7,303 nucleotides of DNA from Gammaproteobacteria bacterium (GTDB lineage: Bacteria > Pseudomonadota > Gammaproteobacteria > Pseudomonadales > Azotimanducaceae_A): positions 1 through 7,303 of the forward strand of contig JAPPKV010000211.1 in the NCBI GenBank assembly GCA_028819775.1, given 5' to 3'. The position numbers were made by a program, and so were the translations under genes. The notes below the pieces were generated by a model. That model had not been told where the DNA came from. It saw only the letters and a program-made list of their open reading frames with translations, and searched no databases. Positions 5,335-7,303 of the stretch are shown in pieces (positions within the stretch are counted from its first letter, which is position 1; each line of letters starts with the position of its first letter).

Positions 5335-7303
5335 TTGTTGGCGGCAGTTCGACTGCGGGGCGCAGCCCTCCTATTCGTTCAGGCGACCTTCGGTGTCGGC
5401 GGCGTTGCCGGAGCAGCGTCGGCATCTGAGTCTCCTCAAGCAATCCCGTTCCTTCCGGCGGCCGCGGACCCGCAGGACAGGCAGGGCTTCGTGCGGGTGA
5501 TCAACCGGTCGCCCGACGCCGGCACGGTGTCCATAGAGGCATTCGACGACCACGGGCATTCCTACGGCCCGTTGACGTTGTCGCTAGGCGCGAACGAAAC
5601 GGCGCACTTCGACTCCGACGACCTGGAGAACGGCAACCCGGCCAAGGGCCTGACCGGCGCGACCGGAGCGGGCGAAGGGGACTGGCGCCTCTCATTGACC
5701 ACAGGACTCGATATCGATGTCTTGGCCTACATCCGCACGGGCGATGGCTTTCTCACCTCGATACGAGACGCCGCGCCGTGGGAAGACGGCGGCCACCGGA
5801 TCGCGATCTTCAACCCCGGGTCCAATCGGAATCAGGAGAGCCTGTTGCGGGTCGTCAACATCGGCGAAACCGACGCAACGGTGGCCATAACCGGTACGGA
5901 CGGCACGGGAAGCACCAATACGGTGACGGTGGACGTGCCGGCCGGGGCGGCGAGGACATACAAGGCGTCGGAGCTGGAGTCCGGGAGCGCAACCGGTCTG
6001 GATGGATCGTTGGGGGACGGTGCGGGCAAGTGGCAGCTAGCTGTGCGATCAGAACAGGCGGTCGCCGCGATGAGCCTGCTGTCGAGTCCGGACGGTCTCC
6101 TGACGAACTTGTCGACGATCCCGGACAACGAGACGGACGGAGTCCACGCCGTGCCGTTTCTACCACGCGCTGCCGATCCGCTTGGCCGTCAGGGTTTCAT
6201 TCGGGTGGTCAACCACTCGGACATGGCCGGGGAGGTGTCGATCACGGCGTTCGACGACACCGGTCGCGAATACGAGCCACTGGCGATGTCCCTCGGCGCG
6301 AACGAGACCACGCACTTCAATTCAGACGACCTGGAATTGGGCAACCTCGAAAAAGGCCTGACCGGGAGCACGGGTGCGGGCGACGGTGACTGGCGGCTGG
6401 AGTTGACCAGCGATCTCGCAATCGAGGTGCTGGCCTACCTCCGCACGACCGGTGGTTTGCTGACGGCGATGCACGATACGGTATCGCCCGAGGGCGGCGT
6501 CTATCGCATCGCCACGTTCAATCCCGGTACCGAGAGTGAGCAGACGAGCCTTCTGCGACTCGTCAACGCGGGCGAAGATACCGCGCAGGTGACGATCACG
6601 GGCATCGACGACCTCGGCGAGATGTCCGCGGGCGAAGTGGCCTTGACTGTTCTTCCAGGTGCGTCGCGGACACTCGCGTCGCAGGAGCTCGAGGTCGGTG
6701 GCGACGGGTTCGAAGGGGCGCTTGGCGACGGTGCCGGCAGATGGCGACTCTCGGTCGAATCGGATGGACCAAGCACAGTGCTCAACTTGCTTTCGAGTCC
6801 TACCGGCCGGATCACGAACCTGTCGAGCGAGCCGACGCGTGCGGCGACGCTCACCGCCAACTTCCACCGCGGAACACAAGGGTTCGTCGCCGACTTCGCC
6901 GACTACCCGGCCGACGACCCGGAACCCTACGAGTTGACGTCCGACTACCGGCCGCTTCCGCCGCCGCTGGAGGCGAAGTCGGCGCTGTTCATCTCCGGCG
7001 TCAACCGCAGCGACGACCTTTTCATGTTCTACAAGGCCCATGTCGGCGGACTGGTACCCGGCGCACGCTATGTCGCTACCGCAACCGCGGAAATCGCGAC
7101 CGAGGTGCCGTACGGCTGCATAGGAGTCGGCGGCGCGCCGGGCGAGAGCGTCTGGATCAAGGCCGGGGCTTCCGAAGTCGAACCGATACCGGTCCGCGAG
7201 GGCGACTACCTAAGGATGAACATCGACGTCGGCAACCAGTCCAACGGGGGCGACCAGGCCGTGGTGCTCGGCAACATGGCCAACTCCCGAAGCTGCGAGC
7301 AGC
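5335..7303 (+). CDS. Secreted tandem-repeat protein of unknown function, 3'-truncated by the window edge
   Basis: The frame is open for 656 codons from 5335 to the right edge with no stop. It begins directly after an in-frame TAA (5332-5334). The start is TTG at 5335 or 5338; GGGA (5325-5328) is a modest Shine-Dalgarno, and no ATG or GTG fits. Residues 1-30 form a signal peptide: Arg at 6 and 8, a hydrophobic stretch, and an ASA cleavage motif before SESPQAIPF, so export by Sec is likely. Two 236-residue units follow (37-272 and 273-508), each an A half (QGF(V/I)RV(I/V)N, AHFDSDDLE, GDWRL, VLAYIRT) and a related B half (SLLRVVN, GDGAGKW, LLSSP-G--TNLS). A different domain starts near 509, with LFISGVNRSDDLFMFYK, GCIGVGGAPGESV and NIDVGNQSNGG. 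Cys595 and Cys654, its only visible cysteines after the signal peptide, might pair. From memory, such repeats occur in secreted gammaproteobacterial proteins, sometimes beside peptidase domains; none is visible here. Adhesion or cell-surface binding is a guess. Confidence 0.88.
   Translation, partial: MLAAVRLRGAALLFVQATFGVGGVAGAASASESPQAIPFLPAAADPQDRQGFVRVINRSPDAGTVSIEAFDDHGHSYGPLTLSLGANETAHFDSDDLENGNPAKGLTGATGAGEGDWRLSLTTGLDIDVLAYIRTGDGFLTSIRDAAPWEDGGHRIAIFNPGSNRNQESLLRVVNIGETDATVAITGTDGTGSTNTVTVDVPAGAARTYKASELESGSATGLDGSLGDGAGKWQLAVRSEQAVAAMSLLSSPDGLLTNLSTIPDNETDGVHAVPFLPRAADPLGRQGFIRVVNHSDMAGEVSITAFDDTGREYEPLAMSLGANETTHFNSDDLELGNLEKGLTGSTGAGDGDWRLELTSDLAIEVLAYLRTTGGLLTAMHDTVSPEGGVYRIATFNPGTESEQTSLLRLVNAGEDTAQVTITGIDDLGEMSAGEVALTVLPGASRTLASQELEVGGDGFEGALGDGAGRWRLSVESDGPSTVLNLLSSPTGRITNLSSEPTRAATLTANFHRGTQGFVADFADYPADDPEPYELTSDYRPLPPPLEAKSALFISGVNRSDDLFMFYKAHVGGLVPGARYVATATAEIATEVPYGCIGVGGAPGESVWIKAGASEVEPIPVREGDYLRMNIDVGNQSNGGDQAVVLGNMANSRSCEQ
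5443..6150 (+). repeat. First 708-bp (236-residue) coding repeat unit, sub-repeats A1 and B1
   Basis: The unit begins at IPFLPAAADP before QGFVRVIN and contains sub-repeat A1 (QGF at 5482) and B1 (QESLLRVVN at 5833). Both halves end in a similar block: a Gly-rich stretch, an aromatic segment GDWRL or GKWQL, then a hydrophobic strand and an S/T-x-x-G-x-L-T turn. This suggests an older duplication inside the unit. The anchors recur exactly 708 bases downstream. Confidence 0.85.
6151..6858 (+). repeat. Second 708-bp coding repeat unit, sub-repeats A2 and B2
   Basis: The unit starts with VPFLPRAADP and QGFIRVVN (6190), and B2 begins at QTSLLRLVN (6541); both anchors are exactly 708 bases after their counterparts. 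In the 53 residues from SLGANET to YLRT, 40 are identical to unit 1 by hand count. The DNA shows many differences, so this is a duplicated domain under protein-level selection and not a recent copy. A degenerate third QGF occurs at 6877, where the C-terminal domain begins. Confidence 0.85.
6859..7303 (+). other. C-terminal domain of the secreted protein, unrecognised, incomplete
   Basis: From residue 509 the sequence leaves the A/B repeat pattern. It has a Pro- and Asp-rich opening (FADYPADDPEPYEL), then LFISGVNRSDDLFMFYK, a run of strand-like segments, GCIGVGGAPGESVWIKAGAS and a final NIDVGNQSNGGDQAVVLGN. The alternation of hydrophobic and Gly/Asn/Asp segments suggests a beta-sandwich. I cannot name a family. 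It contains both cysteines of the visible mature protein (595, 654) and is cut by the window edge. Confidence 0.6.

Noticed and set aside
5778..6389. 203-codon plus-strand frame inside the secreted-protein gene
   Set aside because: It is Gly/Arg-rich out-of-frame reading of the repeat DNA, and it neither starts nor stops at a unit boundary.
5443..6858. Possible CRISPR array or mobile-element repeat
   Set aside because: The repeat is long, coding, diverged at DNA level and in frame; it has no short repeat-spacer pattern, terminal inverted repeats or transposase.
6322..7041. 239-codon minus-strand frame opposite the secreted protein
   Set aside because: The plus strand has a signal peptide and repeat anchors preserved at exact spacing; this frame is its Arg-rich complement.

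Overview
The window is GC-rich proteobacterial DNA with two parts facing away from each other. A tightly packed minus-strand catabolic operon runs from about 5191 leftwards off the left edge. A plus-strand gene for a large secreted repeat protein starts near 5335 and runs off the right edge. The host is probably a free-living or host-associated Gammaproteobacterium, or possibly an Alphaproteobacterium. That is an inference from gene content and from remembered relatives of the repeat protein, because no rRNA or marker gene is present.

Operon, in transcription order: (1) 5191-4304, a zinc-dependent beta-keto acid cleavage enzyme of the 3-dehydrocarnitine type (CdhC-like); (2) 4288-3308, L-carnitine 3-dehydrogenase (CdhA/LcdH); (3) 3300-2140, an acyl-CoA dehydrogenase with Asp at the usual catalytic Glu position; (4) 2136-67, a single-chain ADP-forming acyl-CoA synthetase; (5) from 70 off the left edge, the first 23 codons of a crotonase resembling the CaiD N-terminus. 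Spacings are 15, 7, 3 and -4 bp, so the genes are almost certainly co-transcribed and translationally coupled.

Together they suggest a route from gamma-butyrobetaine (or crotonobetaine) to glycine betaine. The synthetase would make the CoA thioester, the dehydrogenase would make crotonobetainyl-CoA, and the crotonase would hydrate it to carnitinyl-CoA. After release of carnitine, the dehydrogenase would make 3-dehydrocarnitine, and the cleavage enzyme would use acetyl-CoA to give betainyl-CoA plus acetoacetate. Genes 1 and 2 are confidently assigned. Linking genes 3-5 to the same compound is inferred.

The 143-bp divergent intergenic region (5192-5334) holds a perfect 12-bp palindrome with an AAGCGCTT core, just upstream of the operon's first gene. 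It is a candidate operator of LacI-family type.

The plus-strand gene (5335 to beyond 7303, 656 codons visible, no stop) has a signal peptide, two tandem units of exactly 708 bp (236 residues), each built as A+B sub-repeats, and then a different C-terminal domain containing the only two cysteines of the visible mature chain. Its function is unknown. No RNA genes, mobile elements, CRISPR arrays or convincing terminators were seen.
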